A model generated the notes under the pieces. It ran no database searches. It was not told the DNA's origin and saw only the letters and a program-made list of their open reading frames with translations. Positions 51,297-58,922 of a stretch of DNA of 64,000 nucleotides are shown here, in pieces. The stretch is from Brevibacillus brevis (GTDB lineage Bacteria; Bacillota; Bacilli; Brevibacillales; Brevibacillaceae). Positions within the stretch are counted from its first letter, which is position 1; each line of letters begins with the position of its first letter. The position numbers and the translations under genes are program-made. The stretch is from assembly GCF_001039275.2 (NCBI RefSeq), contig NZ_CP030117.1:1137501-1201500 (forward strand), given 5' to 3'.

Positions 51297-51491
51297 ATGG
51301 AAGATCAAGTAACAACCGTATTACTTCAGCAAGGGCCATTTGCTGCTTTGTTTGTCTGGTTGTTGTTTTATATTATGAAGGCAAATCGAGAACGCGAGGG
51401 GCGTTTACAGGACTTGCTGGACAAATACAGCGACAAATACGATCTGATCCTCGAGGAATTGCGCGAGATCAAGGGAAAAGTGAGAAAATAA
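51297..51491 (+). CDS. BhlA/UviB-family holin-like peptide
   Basis: Sixty-four residues: a short polar start, one membrane span (PFAALFVWLLFYIMKA), then a charged helix (REREGRLQDLLDKYSDKYDL) ending in a Lys-rich tail. This is the BhlA/UviB holin family, small pore-forming proteins of Bacillus and Clostridium bacteriocin and phage clusters; uviB is UV-inducible. AAAGGGGAG precedes the ATG. Control by the divergent XRE repressor and by LexA is suggested by the boxes in between. No endolysin gene is adjacent. Confidence 0.85.
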   Translation: MEDQVTTVLLQQGPFAALFVWLLFYIMKANREREGRLQDLLDKYSDKYDLILEELREIKGKVRK

Positions 51492-51611
51492 CTCTTCTTT
51501 TTGACATCAAACCTTCTGATGAGCGTGACGAATACAAATCCATTACTTATGTTACCCGATTCCTTGAAGAGCTTATTCAGCAAGGGGGACAAATCGTTGC
51601 AGCCTGTACCA

Positions 51612-51650
51612 GACCTTGATCGGCCTTTAGCCCTTCAAGGTTCTTTTTTA
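51612..51650 (+). terminator. Terminator after the holin gene
   Basis: ACCTTGA pairs with TCAAGGT and is followed by TCTTTTTT. The 120 nt between the BhlA stop and this hairpin show no supported gene. Confidence 0.75.
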
Positions 51651-51727
51651 CTTGCTGTGTCCTTTTCCCCATTCACACGTCATCCATAATAGCTTACCAA
51701 TACTTGGCAAAAAGGAGCAGCAAGACT

Positions 51728-52705
51728 ATGCATTTACCCGTCGTCTACTCAACCATCTGTGAAAAAGCATTACAGAAAGTGCTTCAGGAAGCATATCCAA
51801 CCGAACACATACAATCGGTTCACTACATGCTTCGAGGCATGAACGATACGTACCTCGTGAAGACGATCGATCAAAAACGAATATTCAGGCTGTATCGCAG
51901 TGATTGGCGAACAGAGGAAGCAGCAGTCGCGTTCGAGATGGAGCTGTTGCTCCATTTGAACAGACAAGGCGTATCTGTATCTGTGCCAATTGCGGACGGC
52001 TCAGGAAAGCATGTCTTGAGACTGCAAGCAGCAGAGGGCAATCGCTTTGGGGCGCTGTTCACTTTTGCCTGTGGCAAGGAGCAGGAGATTGATACCGAGG
52101 AACTGAGCGAACGATTCGGCAGAGCCGTTGCCGAACTGCATGTAAAATCAGAAGGCTTTTCCACACAGCAAGCTCGCGAAGTGTGGGACGCCAAGACGCT
52201 GATTCATCGCCCGTTAGCCAATATTGAGCCACGTCTACAGCATCGGAAGGAAGATTTTCAATTTCTCCAAAAGCTGGCGATTGAGCTGGAAGCCAAGCTG
52301 AACGAGCATATCCGTGCCGGACTCGACTGGGGGATTTGTCACGGAGACCTTCAAGGGAATTTTAATACGAACTTTTCTACGGACAACACCTATACCCACT
52401 TTGATTTCGACCTGTGTGGATATGGTTGGCGGGCGTATGATCTGGCTGCTTTCAAGCTGAGCCGAATATTGATCGAAGAAAATGACGAACTGGTGGAGTC
52501 ACTATGGAATGCTTTCCTAAAAGGATATACCGAGGTTCGTCCCTTATCTGAAAACGATCAGGCTGCGGTGTCGCTTATGACAGGTATTCGCCAATTATGG
52601 CTAATGGGGCTGTGCATGCATGATCCTCATATCATGGGTAGCAGCGAATCAGATGATGCTTTCGTGAATGAGAAGATGGAGTTTTTTAAAAAATATTTCG
52701 CGTGA
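51728..52705 (+). CDS. Phosphotransferase (APH/homoserine-kinase-type) protein
   Basis: A 325-residue protein of the aminoglycoside-phosphotransferase/SrkA fold. Brenner motif GICHGDLQGNF has the catalytic Asp, and the Mg-binding acidic motif is HFDFDLCGYGWRAYDLA. The N-lobe contains VHYMLRGMNDTYLVKT and IFRLYRSDW. It probably phosphorylates a small molecule or protein Ser/Thr; substrate unknown. The ATG at 51728 lies behind AAAGGAGC. The next gene starts 94 nt downstream. Confidence 0.8.
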   Translation: MHLPVVYSTICEKALQKVLQEAYPTEHIQSVHYMLRGMNDTYLVKTIDQKRIFRLYRSDWRTEEAAVAFEMELLLHLNRQGVSVSVPIADGSGKHVLRLQAAEGNRFGALFTFACGKEQEIDTEELSERFGRAVAELHVKSEGFSTQQAREVWDAKTLIHRPLANIEPRLQHRKEDFQFLQKLAIELEAKLNEHIRAGLDWGICHGDLQGNFNTNFSTDNTYTHFDFDLCGYGWRAYDLAAFKLSRILIEENDELVESLWNAFLKGYTEVRPLSENDQAAVSLMTGIRQLWLMGLCMHDPHIMGSSESDDAFVNEKMEFFKKYFA

Positions 52706-52799
52706 TCGAGAAGTGTTTTGCAAAGCGTTGTCAGAAAAGCATGCGACCCGAAGTCAATGATAGGTAAGCCATACATTGACGAGAAAGAGGGAGAAAAGC

Positions 52800-53732
52800 A
52801 TGTTACCGTACATCGGAAGTGGCCACTACTGCTACGCAAATTCATCATCAATGCTTTTGGAGACAATTGGGGAGAAGGTAGCTCCTGCCGTTCTCGAAGT
52901 GCTCTCCGGGGTAGGAGTCGGAGCTACCTGGTATGAGGAGCAGAAAGTGATTTATTTCGGACAAGTGATCCCTGACCGTGGTGTCAGTCATGCGCTAGAG
53001 CTGCTTGGTTTTCGTTGGACGGAAAGATCAGGGGATGCGGAGGGCGAGCCACCGTTGGTGGAATTACGGCGCGATTTGGAAAAGGGGCCTGTGTTGCTCG
53101 GACCGCTTGATATGGGCTACCTGACGTATAACCCAAATGCTCAGTATTTGGGTGGCGCTGATCATTTTGTTCTTGCGTATGAGATGGATGATCAAGCGAT
53201 CTATGTGCATGATCCAGCAGGTTTTCCTTTTGTCAGCCTGCCGTTGTCTCAGTTTGTCTTGGCGTGGAAGGCTGAGAAAATTTTTGATGGCCTCTTTTCC
53301 TATCATTATTGGACTGCACCAAAGCGTGTAGGCAGTCCGACAGAGGAGGAGCTGGTTGCAAATGCCCTTCGTTTATACAAAGGAATCTATCAGGAAAGCG
53401 CAGCGGCGGAACAGAACTCTGCGATCCTATACGGAAAGGAAGCGATCTTGCGTGTAGTGCAGCGGATGGAAGAGGAAGGTGGACTTACGCCAGAGGAATT
53501 GGGCCACTTAGCCTATTTTGCTTTCCAGCTAGGGGCGAGGCGAGCGATGGATTTCGCAGGATTTTTCCTGAAGCATGAGCCAGAACTGGCGGTGATCAAA
53601 GAGAAGCAGGCGAAGCAATTCGGACGGTGTCACACATTGACCGTAGAAAAGAAGGAGAAAGAGCTCGCGGATGCCATGCGCGTGCTGGCAGATATCGAAG
53701 AAGAATTTCGCCAAGTGGTTTGCGCCAAATAA
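52800..53732 (+). CDS. BtrH-N/C39-like peptidase-fold protein
   Basis: A 310-residue protein whose start, MLPYIGSGHYCYANSSSMLLE, resembles the BtrH N-terminal/peptidase C39-like domain (a Cys near the N-terminus, and His in GGADHFVLAYEMDD followed by YVHDPAGFPF). BtrH-type enzymes move acyl groups in butirosin synthesis, while other family members occur in peptide-natural-product loci. The last 120 residues are helical and carry a fairly conserved-looking GARRAMDFAGFFL segment. No biosynthetic cluster surrounds it. The ATG at 52800 follows AGAGGGAG. Confidence 0.65.
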   Translation: MLPYIGSGHYCYANSSSMLLETIGEKVAPAVLEVLSGVGVGATWYEEQKVIYFGQVIPDRGVSHALELLGFRWTERSGDAEGEPPLVELRRDLEKGPVLLGPLDMGYLTYNPNAQYLGGADHFVLAYEMDDQAIYVHDPAGFPFVSLPLSQFVLAWKAEKIFDGLFSYHYWTAPKRVGSPTEEELVANALRLYKGIYQESAAAEQNSAILYGKEAILRVVQRMEEEGGLTPEELGHLAYFAFQLGARRAMDFAGFFLKHEPELAVIKEKQAKQFGRCHTLTVEKKEKELADAMRVLADIEEEFRQVVCAK

Positions 53733-53739
53733 TATCGTT

Positions 53740-53777
53740 CCCCCAAGTGAGTAAGCAACGCTCATTGGGGGTTTTTC
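53740..53777 (+). terminator. Terminator after the BtrH-like gene
   Basis: CCCCCAAGTGAG pairs with CTCATTGGGGG and is followed by TTTTTC. Confidence 0.9.
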
Positions 53778-53921
53778 TTTAATTTAAAATATTAGTACTT
53801 TTTTATGATTCATGACAATCTCATCCCGGATGTGTTACCTTGTTATTCATTAGTCCATGTAAAAGAGACATAGTCCATTCCATGTGGACATTATTTACAA
53901 CACGTAACGGGGGTTCAAGTC

Positions 53922-55088
53922 ATGAAACAGTTAGGTTTACTACCCAAAATTCTGATCGCCATTGTCCTTGGGATCGGGATCGGCTCCATCTCGCCGATTT
54001 GGGTTGTGAAAGGATTGGCTACATTTAGTGGCCTATTTGGAAATTTCCTCGGATTTGCGATTCCGTTGATTATCATTGGATTTATCGCGCCAGGCATTGG
54101 TGAGCTGGGCAAAGGGGCAGGGCGTTTGCTTGGGGTAACCACAGGGGTTGCTTACTTGTCTACGATCCTTGCAGGAGCACTCGCTTATTTGGTCAGTACG
54201 AGTATTTTTCCACACATTCTTGAGGTAGGTGGACTGGTGAATCAGTATGCCAATCCGGAGGAAGCACTGGTAAAGCCGTTCTTTACTGTGGACATGCCGC
54301 CGATTGTAGGTGTGATGACAGCATTGTTGCTCGCCTTCACCCTTGGTCTTGGAGCGACTGTCATCAAGGGGAGCGCCCTGCAAAAGGTGATGGTAGACTT
54401 GAGAGATATCGTAGAGAAGCTGATCGCTTCCGTCATTATCCCGTTGCTTCCATTACATATCCTGTCTGTATTTTCCAACCTGACCTATGGTGGACAGGTC
54501 ACGATGATTTTGTCCGTGTTTGTTAAAGTTTTCGTTATGATTATTGTCTTGCATCTATTCTATCTGCTCGTGCAGTACTTGATAGCGGGCCAGATGGGAC
54601 GCAAAAACCCATTCACGCTGCTGAAAAATATGCTTCCCGCTTACTTCACAGCGATTGGAACACAATCATCGGCAGCCACCATTCCTGTGACACTGAGCCA
54701 GACCAAGAAAAACGGTGTGAGCGAAAAGATCGCGGATTTCGTCGTTCCACTCTGTGCGACGATTCATCTTTCCGGAAGCACGATTACGCTTGTCAGCTGT
54801 TCCATGGCAGTCATGATGCTAAATGACATGACGACATCCTTTGGCGTGATGTTTCCGTTCATCTTGATGCTGGGCGTAACGATGATCGCTGCACCAGGTG
54901 TGCCGGGCGGAGCAGTCATGGCGGCACTCGGATTGATGGAGTCGATGCTCGGATTTACTACCACGTTGACTTCGTTGATGATTGCGCTGTACATCGCTCA
55001 AGATAGCTTCGGTACCGCTTGTAACGTAACCGGTGATGGTGCGATTGCGGTGATTACGGATCGATTGAGTGAAGAGAAAGCAGCTTGA
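53922..55088 (+). CDS. Dicarboxylate/amino acid:cation symporter (DAACS)
   Basis: A 388-residue sodium- or proton-coupled carrier of the glutamate-transporter fold. Hairpin 1 has AIGTQSSAATIPVTL, TM7 has SGSTITLVSCSMAVMML, hairpin 2 has AAPGVPGGAVMAALG and TM8 has AQDSFGTACNVTGDGAIA. It imports glutamate, aspartate, serine or a C4-dicarboxylate. The GTDSS of glutamate carriers is GTQSS here, and TM8 residues are also non-standard, so the substrate is open. Monocistronic, with a terminator downstream. Confidence 0.9.
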   Translation: MKQLGLLPKILIAIVLGIGIGSISPIWVVKGLATFSGLFGNFLGFAIPLIIIGFIAPGIGELGKGAGRLLGVTTGVAYLSTILAGALAYLVSTSIFPHILEVGGLVNQYANPEEALVKPFFTVDMPPIVGVMTALLLAFTLGLGATVIKGSALQKVMVDLRDIVEKLIASVIIPLLPLHILSVFSNLTYGGQVTMILSVFVKVFVMIIVLHLFYLLVQYLIAGQMGRKNPFTLLKNMLPAYFTAIGTQSSAATIPVTLSQTKKNGVSEKIADFVVPLCATIHLSGSTITLVSCSMAVMMLNDMTTSFGVMFPFILMLGVTMIAAPGVPGGAVMAALGLMESMLGFTTTLTSLMIALYIAQDSFGTACNVTGDGAIAVITDRLSEEKAA

Positions 55089-55116
55089 TGATGTAATAGA
55101 AATACGTAGGGGAACG

Positions 55117-55147
55117 AGACCTGTCCATTTTTGGATGGGTCTTTTTT
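55117..55147 (+). terminator. Terminator after the DAACS gene
   Basis: AGACCTGTCCA pairs with TGGATGGGTCT and is followed by TTTTTT. Confidence 0.85.
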
Positions 55148-55234
55148 GGTGGATTCTGTTGGTTATGCTATACCTCGACAAATTTTTATGAGAGTCCACA
55201 CAAAACAACAAATATAGGCAAAAAGCATTATGTT

Positions 55235-55263
55235 TTGACAAAAATTGAATAAAATGGTATATT
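55235..55263 (+). promoter_or_regulatory. Sigma-A promoter of PPC gene 1
   Basis: TTGACA and TATATT with 17-nt spacing; the ribosome binding site TAGGAGG follows about 20 nt later. Confidence 0.8.
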
Positions 55264-55295
55264 CCAATTATTCCATAATATAGGAGGCGATCATC

Positions 55296-55676
55296 GTGAA
55301 AAAAATCTTGCTCGCATTGACACTAGTATTTGCACTATCCTCATCCGCATTTGCTGCGAATACGGAAACAGAGCCTAACGATACTATTGCAACAGCGGAT
55401 ACTTTAGAGGTTAACTCCTCTATCTCAGGGAAAGCAGATAACAGCGATGTAGATATTTTTGTTTTTGTAGCAAACCAAACCGGAAAAATGAAAACGAACC
55501 TTACCAATAAGAACCAATCAGTAGTTCCGTACGTTGTATTGGCTTCAGACAAAACTACCAGCCTTGCAGAGAGTTCCGGTGAAGCAGAATTTGAAGTTGT
55601 TGCTGGTGAAACATACTACATAAAACTCATTTCTTTTGGAAAATCCGATTACACACTCTCATTGAACAATCTGTAA
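55296..55676 (+). CDS. Secreted PPC-domain protein, copy 1
   Basis: A 126-residue exported protein with a signal peptide (ILLALTLVFALSSSAFA, cut before ANTE). The rest is a single bacterial pre-peptidase C-terminal (PPC) beta domain: TETEPNDTIATADTLEVNSS, then VDIFVFVANQTGKMKT, ending SDYTLSLNNL. PPC domains usually trail secreted proteases and mediate binding or targeting; here the domain stands alone. The start is GTG behind TAGGAGG. It is the first of two near-identical tandem genes. Confidence 0.85.
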   Translation: MKKILLALTLVFALSSSAFAANTETEPNDTIATADTLEVNSSISGKADNSDVDIFVFVANQTGKMKTNLTNKNQSVVPYVVLASDKTTSLAESSGEAEFEVVAGETYYIKLISFGKSDYTLSLNNL

Positions 55677-55695
55677 TTAGCCTTTAAAAAACGCA

Positions 55696-55748
55696 GATAG
55701 CTTTTTACGAAAGCAGGTTACAGCTTTGTAAAAAGCTATCTTTTTATT
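55696..55748 (+). terminator. Terminator of PPC gene 1
   Basis: GATAGCTTTTTAC pairs with GTAAAAAGCTATC and is followed by TTTTTATTTT. Confidence 0.88.
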
Positions 55749-55863
55749 TTGGAACGCATGGGGACAACTTGGAAGCTTCTTAAAGCACTGAGTGGCTATA
55801 CCTCGACAAAATTTTTATGAGAGTCTACATAAAACAACAAATATAGGCAAAAAGCATTATGTT

Positions 55864-55892
55864 TTGACAAATATTGAATAAAATGGTATATT
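55864..55892 (+). promoter_or_regulatory. Sigma-A promoter of PPC gene 2
   Basis: TTGACA and TATATT with 17-nt spacing, the duplicate of the promoter at 55235. Confidence 0.8.
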
Positions 55893-55924
55893 CCAATTAT
55901 TCCATAATATAGGAGGCAATCATC

Positions 55925-56305
55925 GTGAAAAAAATCTTACTCGCATTGACACTAGTATTTGCACTATCCTCATCTGCACTTGCTGCGAATACAGAAACAG
56001 AGCCTAACGATACTATTGCAACAGCGGATACTTTAGAGGTTAACTCCTCTATCTCAGGGCAAGCGGGAAACAGTGATTTTGATCATTTTGTTTTTGTAGC
56101 AAACCAAACCGGAAAAATGAGTACGAGCCTTACGAATAAGGAAGCATCAGCTGTTCCATACGTTGTAATGACTTCAGACACAAATACCACTCTTGCAATG
56201 AGTTCTGGTGAAGCAGAATTCGATGTAGTTGCTGGTGAAACATACTATATAAGACTCTGGTCTATTGGAAAGTCTGATTACACTCTCTCATTGAACAATC
56301 TGTAA
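55925..56305 (+). CDS. Secreted PPC-domain protein, copy 2
   Basis: A 126-residue paralogue of the preceding gene with nearly the same signal peptide and a PPC domain. It differs mainly around residues 45-100, for example a DFDHFVFVANQTGKMSTSLT stretch and AVPYVVMTSDTNTT. The GTG start, ribosome binding site and promoter are conserved. The two products may have slightly different binding surfaces. Both are probably abundant small extracellular proteins, judging from the strong expression signals. Confidence 0.85.
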   Translation: MKKILLALTLVFALSSSALAANTETEPNDTIATADTLEVNSSISGQAGNSDFDHFVFVANQTGKMSTSLTNKEASAVPYVVMTSDTNTTLAMSSGEAEFDVVAGETYYIRLWSIGKSDYTLSLNNL

Positions 56306-56322
56306 ATAACCTTAAAAAACGC

Positions 56323-56374
56323 AGATAGCTTTTTACGAAAGCAGATTACGGCTTTGTAAAAAGCTATTTTTAGT
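56323..56374 (+). terminator. Terminator of PPC gene 2
   Basis: GATAGCTTTTTAC and GTAAAAAGCTAT arms followed by TTTTAG, the duplicate of the terminator at 55696. Confidence 0.8.
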
Positions 56375-56482
56375 TGCTAAATTGGGCACTTCAATTTCCC
56401 ATTTCCAACTAGTGAGAATTATATTATCATTGGGTATAATTTCATCATTCTACTTTTTGCGAAAAGGGGAATACATAACGCA

Positions 56483-56944
56483 ATGTTTAACGAACGGAAA
56501 GCGTTACAAATGACATTGCAGGCCATGCTAGAGCAGCGTATGGCACTGCGTCGACAGTATGTCGATCAGGACAAGCAGTTGGGAGCTGACATCAAGCAGC
56601 TTTTGAGCCGCATTCGCGAGTTGGATAACGAAGCCGGGATCGGAGACGATGAAAGCTCAGAAGATACAGCTATGTCGACAGAGGAATTTTCCGATGATCT
56701 GATGAAGCGTATGAAGGTGAGAAAGGCGCACATCCGTCACGATTATTTGGAAGTTGCAAAGCACATCGAAAACCTGTTGAGGGAAGCGATGTCTCCGATG
56801 TCATTGGCTGATCTCTGTTCCGTGTTGAAAGCACGGCACCAGGTAGAGTTTGCGAGTCCCTACATAGGTGTACAGAAGTCATTAAAGTATCTACCCCAAG
56901 TAAAAGTAGAAAAGGACGGGCGGAAACTGATTTTTTCACTCTAG
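56483..56944 (+). CDS. Rok-like winged-helix protein
   Basis: A 153-residue protein. The N-terminus MFNERKALQMTLQAMLEQRM continues as a coiled coil that strongly recalls the start of Bacillus Rok (MFNERxAL), the nucleoid-associated repressor of competence and AT-rich foreign DNA. The middle is acidic and probably disordered (GIGDDESSEDTAMS). The last 65 residues form a winged helix of Rok type (IENLLREAMSPMSLADLCSV to QVKVEKDGRKLIFSL). It may bind AT-rich DNA. The family match rests on visual similarity. Confidence 0.65.
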   Translation: MFNERKALQMTLQAMLEQRMALRRQYVDQDKQLGADIKQLLSRIRELDNEAGIGDDESSEDTAMSTEEFSDDLMKRMKVRKAHIRHDYLEVAKHIENLLREAMSPMSLADLCSVLKARHQVEFASPYIGVQKSLKYLPQVKVEKDGRKLIFSL

Positions 56945-56986
56945 GCAACCAGGGGGAGATAGGCAGTTTCACGGGAGACAAGACCC

Positions 56987-57022
56987 AAAAAAGGCGATGT
57001 GTCTATGCACAATCGCCTTTTG
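56987..57022. terminator. Bidirectional terminator
   Basis: AAAAAGGCGAT pairs with ATCGCCTTTT between the convergent Rok-like and dps genes. Confidence 0.85.
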
Positions 57023-57042
57023 GTGTCTATTGATTTACTTGC

Positions 57043-57480
57043 TTATTGCAAGAAGGATTTGAGCATCCAAATGTGTTTTTCCAGGCTGCTGCGGATTCCC
57101 AACAGCATATCGGCTGTCGCTTCATCGTCGGCTTGGTCCGCCGTTTCCATAGCCAGCTTCAGCTCGTCTACGAGAATGGAGAAGTCTCTCGCGATCGTTT
57201 CTACCATTTGCTCGGCTGTTTCGCTTCCTTCTGCTTCGGTGATGCTCGCTGTGTTCAGACATGCAGCCAAAGTCGCTACAGGCTTTCCACCGATGGAGAG
57301 GACACGTTCAGCAAGGGAATCAAGATTCGCTGCTGCTTCGTTGTACAATTCCTCAAATTTTGCGTGGAGCGTAAAGAAGTGAGGTCCTTTTACATTCCAG
57401 TGAAAATTGTGTAGTTTCGTATAGAGGACTGTCCAGTTCGCCACTTGTTTATTTAATGCGCTATAGAGTGTGTTTTCCAT
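57043..57480 (-). CDS. dps: Dps-family DNA-protection ferritin
   Basis: A 145-residue mini-ferritin that stores iron and protects DNA from peroxide. The ferroxidase ligands are seen in LYTKLHNFHWNVKGPHFF and HAKFEELYNEAAANLDSLAER, and ARDFSILVDELKLAM completes the four-helix bundle. An AT-rich PerR-like box lies just upstream, fitting peroxide induction. The ATG follows AAGGAGAG. Confidence 0.92.
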   Translation of the reverse strand: MENTLYSALNKQVANWTVLYTKLHNFHWNVKGPHFFTLHAKFEELYNEAAANLDSLAERVLSIGGKPVATLAACLNTASITEAEGSETAEQMVETIARDFSILVDELKLAMETADQADDEATADMLLGIRSSLEKHIWMLKSFLQ

Positions 57481-57497
57481 CGAGAATCTCTCCTTGT

Positions 57498-57512
57498 TTA
57501 TAATAATTCTTT
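57498..57512 (-). promoter_or_regulatory. Possible PerR box upstream of dps
   Basis: TTATAATAATTCTTT keeps the left half of the PerR consensus TTATAATNATTATAA and part of the right half. A second AT-rich TTATTATAA follows within 20 nt. Confidence 0.4.
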
Positions 57513-57567
57513 TGTTAAACTTATTATAAATTAATAAGGAGTATTGTCAACACCCGGGAGGAAATTT

Positions 57568-58200
57568 ATGCAGCAGTTGCGTATCGGTGCGGTTATTTTA
57601 GCTGGCGGGAAAAGCAGCAGAATGGGCTCGCCAAAGCAAAACTTACCGTGGAGGGACGGAACCTTTTTAACAGAGCTTGTAAAAGAAATACAGGCGGTTG
57701 GCTTGTCTTGTTTCATTGTAGCGAACGATTTTTCGGACACTCAAGTGACACAAAAGGAACAAATTGATGAACAGCCCGTCATAATTACACCAGACCTGGT
57801 ACCATCCTGCGGTCCTGTAAGTGGACTGGTTACTGCCTTCCGCGTAAGTTCCGAGGATGCTTTGCTGGTGCTATCCTGTGACCTTCCTTTTATGGATCGT
57901 GGGCAAATCGCCAGACTCATTGAATTTGCGAGAGAGAGAACCGATTGGGACGTGATTGTCGCCCAATCAGAGGGACGAATCCATCCATTATGTGCTGTGT
58001 ACCATCGGAGAACGCAGCCTAATTGGGAGCAGGCGTTGTTGCATGGACAGCGAAAACTAATGCGGACATTAGATGAACTGCGCGTGGTGCCCATGCCTGA
58101 TGAATGGTTGGACCCTTGGGCTGCTTTTAATGTCAACACGCCGGAAGAGTACGAACAGGCTAAACTTGAAGAAAAACGCAGAAAGACAGGACATGCTTAA
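57568..58200 (+). CDS. mobA: Molybdenum cofactor guanylyltransferase
   Basis: A 210-residue MobA that transfers GMP from GTP to molybdopterin, giving the MGD cofactor used by formate dehydrogenases. The nucleotide-binding signature is VILAGGKSSRMGSPKQNL, then LSCDLPFMDRGQI and HPLCAVYHRR. The ATG at 57568 follows GGGAGG. Its presence near fdhD and an FdhF-like gene suggests joint use. The terminator overlaps the stop. Confidence 0.9.
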   Translation: MQQLRIGAVILAGGKSSRMGSPKQNLPWRDGTFLTELVKEIQAVGLSCFIVANDFSDTQVTQKEQIDEQPVIITPDLVPSCGPVSGLVTAFRVSSEDALLVLSCDLPFMDRGQIARLIEFARERTDWDVIVAQSEGRIHPLCAVYHRRTQPNWEQALLHGQRKLMRTLDELRVVPMPDEWLDPWAAFNVNTPEEYEQAKLEEKRRKTGHA

Positions 58201-58218
58201 GGTATGTCCTGTTTTTTG
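58186..58218 (+). terminator. Terminator overlapping the mobA stop
   Basis: ACAGGACAT pairs with ATGTCCTGT and is followed by TTTTTTG. Confidence 0.85.
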
Positions 58219-58317
58219 TTTGGAAAAAAGGGGCTTTTCATAGAGGGCTATCATACAAGCGTTTCTCTGGACAAACCGTATGAATAGTAGTGATGGCTAA
58301 CGAAAGGAGGGAGCGCA

Positions 58318-58791
58318 ATGACAAGAAAGTGCAAAAAACAGGGTAAACACTACGGTCACCACTGTTGCAGCAAAAAGCACGACAACTATTACGACCACCA
58401 CTGTTGCAGCAAAAAGCACGACAAGTATTACGACCACCACTGCTGTGGCAAAAAACACGACAAGTATTACGACCACCACTGCTGCTGCAAGAAACACGAC
58501 GATTACTATGAGCCTCACTGCTGCTGCAAAAAACAGAGTCATTACGATGAGCCGCATTGCTGCTGCAAAAAGCATGAACATTGCCACGATCACTGCTGTT
58601 GTTGCAAGCGCCATGATTGCAAATGCTTTAAAAAACATGACCACCACTGTTGCAAGAAGCATGAGATAGATGATGAAGACGAAGAAGAGGACGACGACGA
58701 AGACAAAGACAAAGATGAAGAAGATGACGAGGACGAAGATGATGACGATCACTGCAAGCATCACAAAAAGAAGCATTGCTGCTGCAAATAA
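58318..58791 (+). CDS. Cys/His-rich tandem-repeat protein with acidic tail
   Basis: A 157-residue protein built from 13-residue units of the type HHCC-S/G/C-KKHDxYYD, starting near residue 14. At least six units run to residue 91, and the later ones drift to PHCCCKK and CHDHCCCC. An acidic block of about 35 residues (DEDEEEDDDEDKDKDEEDDE) follows, then HCKHHKKKHCCCK. The density of Cys and His implies metal binding or disulfide cross-linking. The Tyr residues and spore-former host recall coat proteins, but that is inference. AAAGGAGG precedes the ATG at 58318. No homologous family was recognised. Confidence 0.75.
   Translation: MTRKCKKQGKHYGHHCCSKKHDNYYDHHCCSKKHDKYYDHHCCGKKHDKYYDHHCCCKKHDDYYEPHCCCKKQSHYDEPHCCCKKHEHCHDHCCCCKRHDCKCFKKHDHHCCKKHEIDDEDEEEDDDEDKDKDEEDDEDEDDDDHCKHHKKKHCCCK
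58357..58590 (+). repeat. Six 39-bp tandem repeats
   Basis: These encode the 13-residue units. The first four are almost identical in DNA (CACGACAAGTATTACGACCA core), and later copies have drifted. They are prone to copy-number change. Confidence 0.85.
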
Positions 58792-58865
58792 AAAATTCCC
58801 ACGTACAAAGAACAAAAAACCGAGAGGCTATCTCAGGCTTTGAGATTACCAGATGAGAAAAACAT

Positions 58866-58904
58866 AAAAAAAGCGGGAAGGCTCTGAGCTTGTCCCGCTT
58901 TTGA
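58866..58904 (-). terminator. Terminator of fdhD
   Basis: AAGCGGGA and TCCCGCTT arms; on the minus strand the hairpin is followed by seven T. Confidence 0.85.
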
Positions 58905-58922
58905 TTGAATCCGAATCCTCCT

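Larger units (their letters stand above)
55167..56372 (+). repeat. Tandem duplication of a PPC-protein gene with promoter and terminator
   Basis: Copy 1 (55167 to about 55746) and copy 2 (55795 to about 56372) are offset by 628-629 nt. They share promoter, leader, signal sequence, coding frame and terminator with few differences in the 5' half. Divergence increases toward the middle and end of the coding region. Confidence 0.9.

Noticed and set aside
49641-51491. Intact prophage
   Set aside because: Only control genes and a holin-like peptide are present; there is no integrase, terminase, capsid or tail gene and no attachment repeats were seen.
58357-58590. CRISPR-like array
   Set aside because: The 39-bp repeats are contiguous, in frame and without spacers; they encode protein units.
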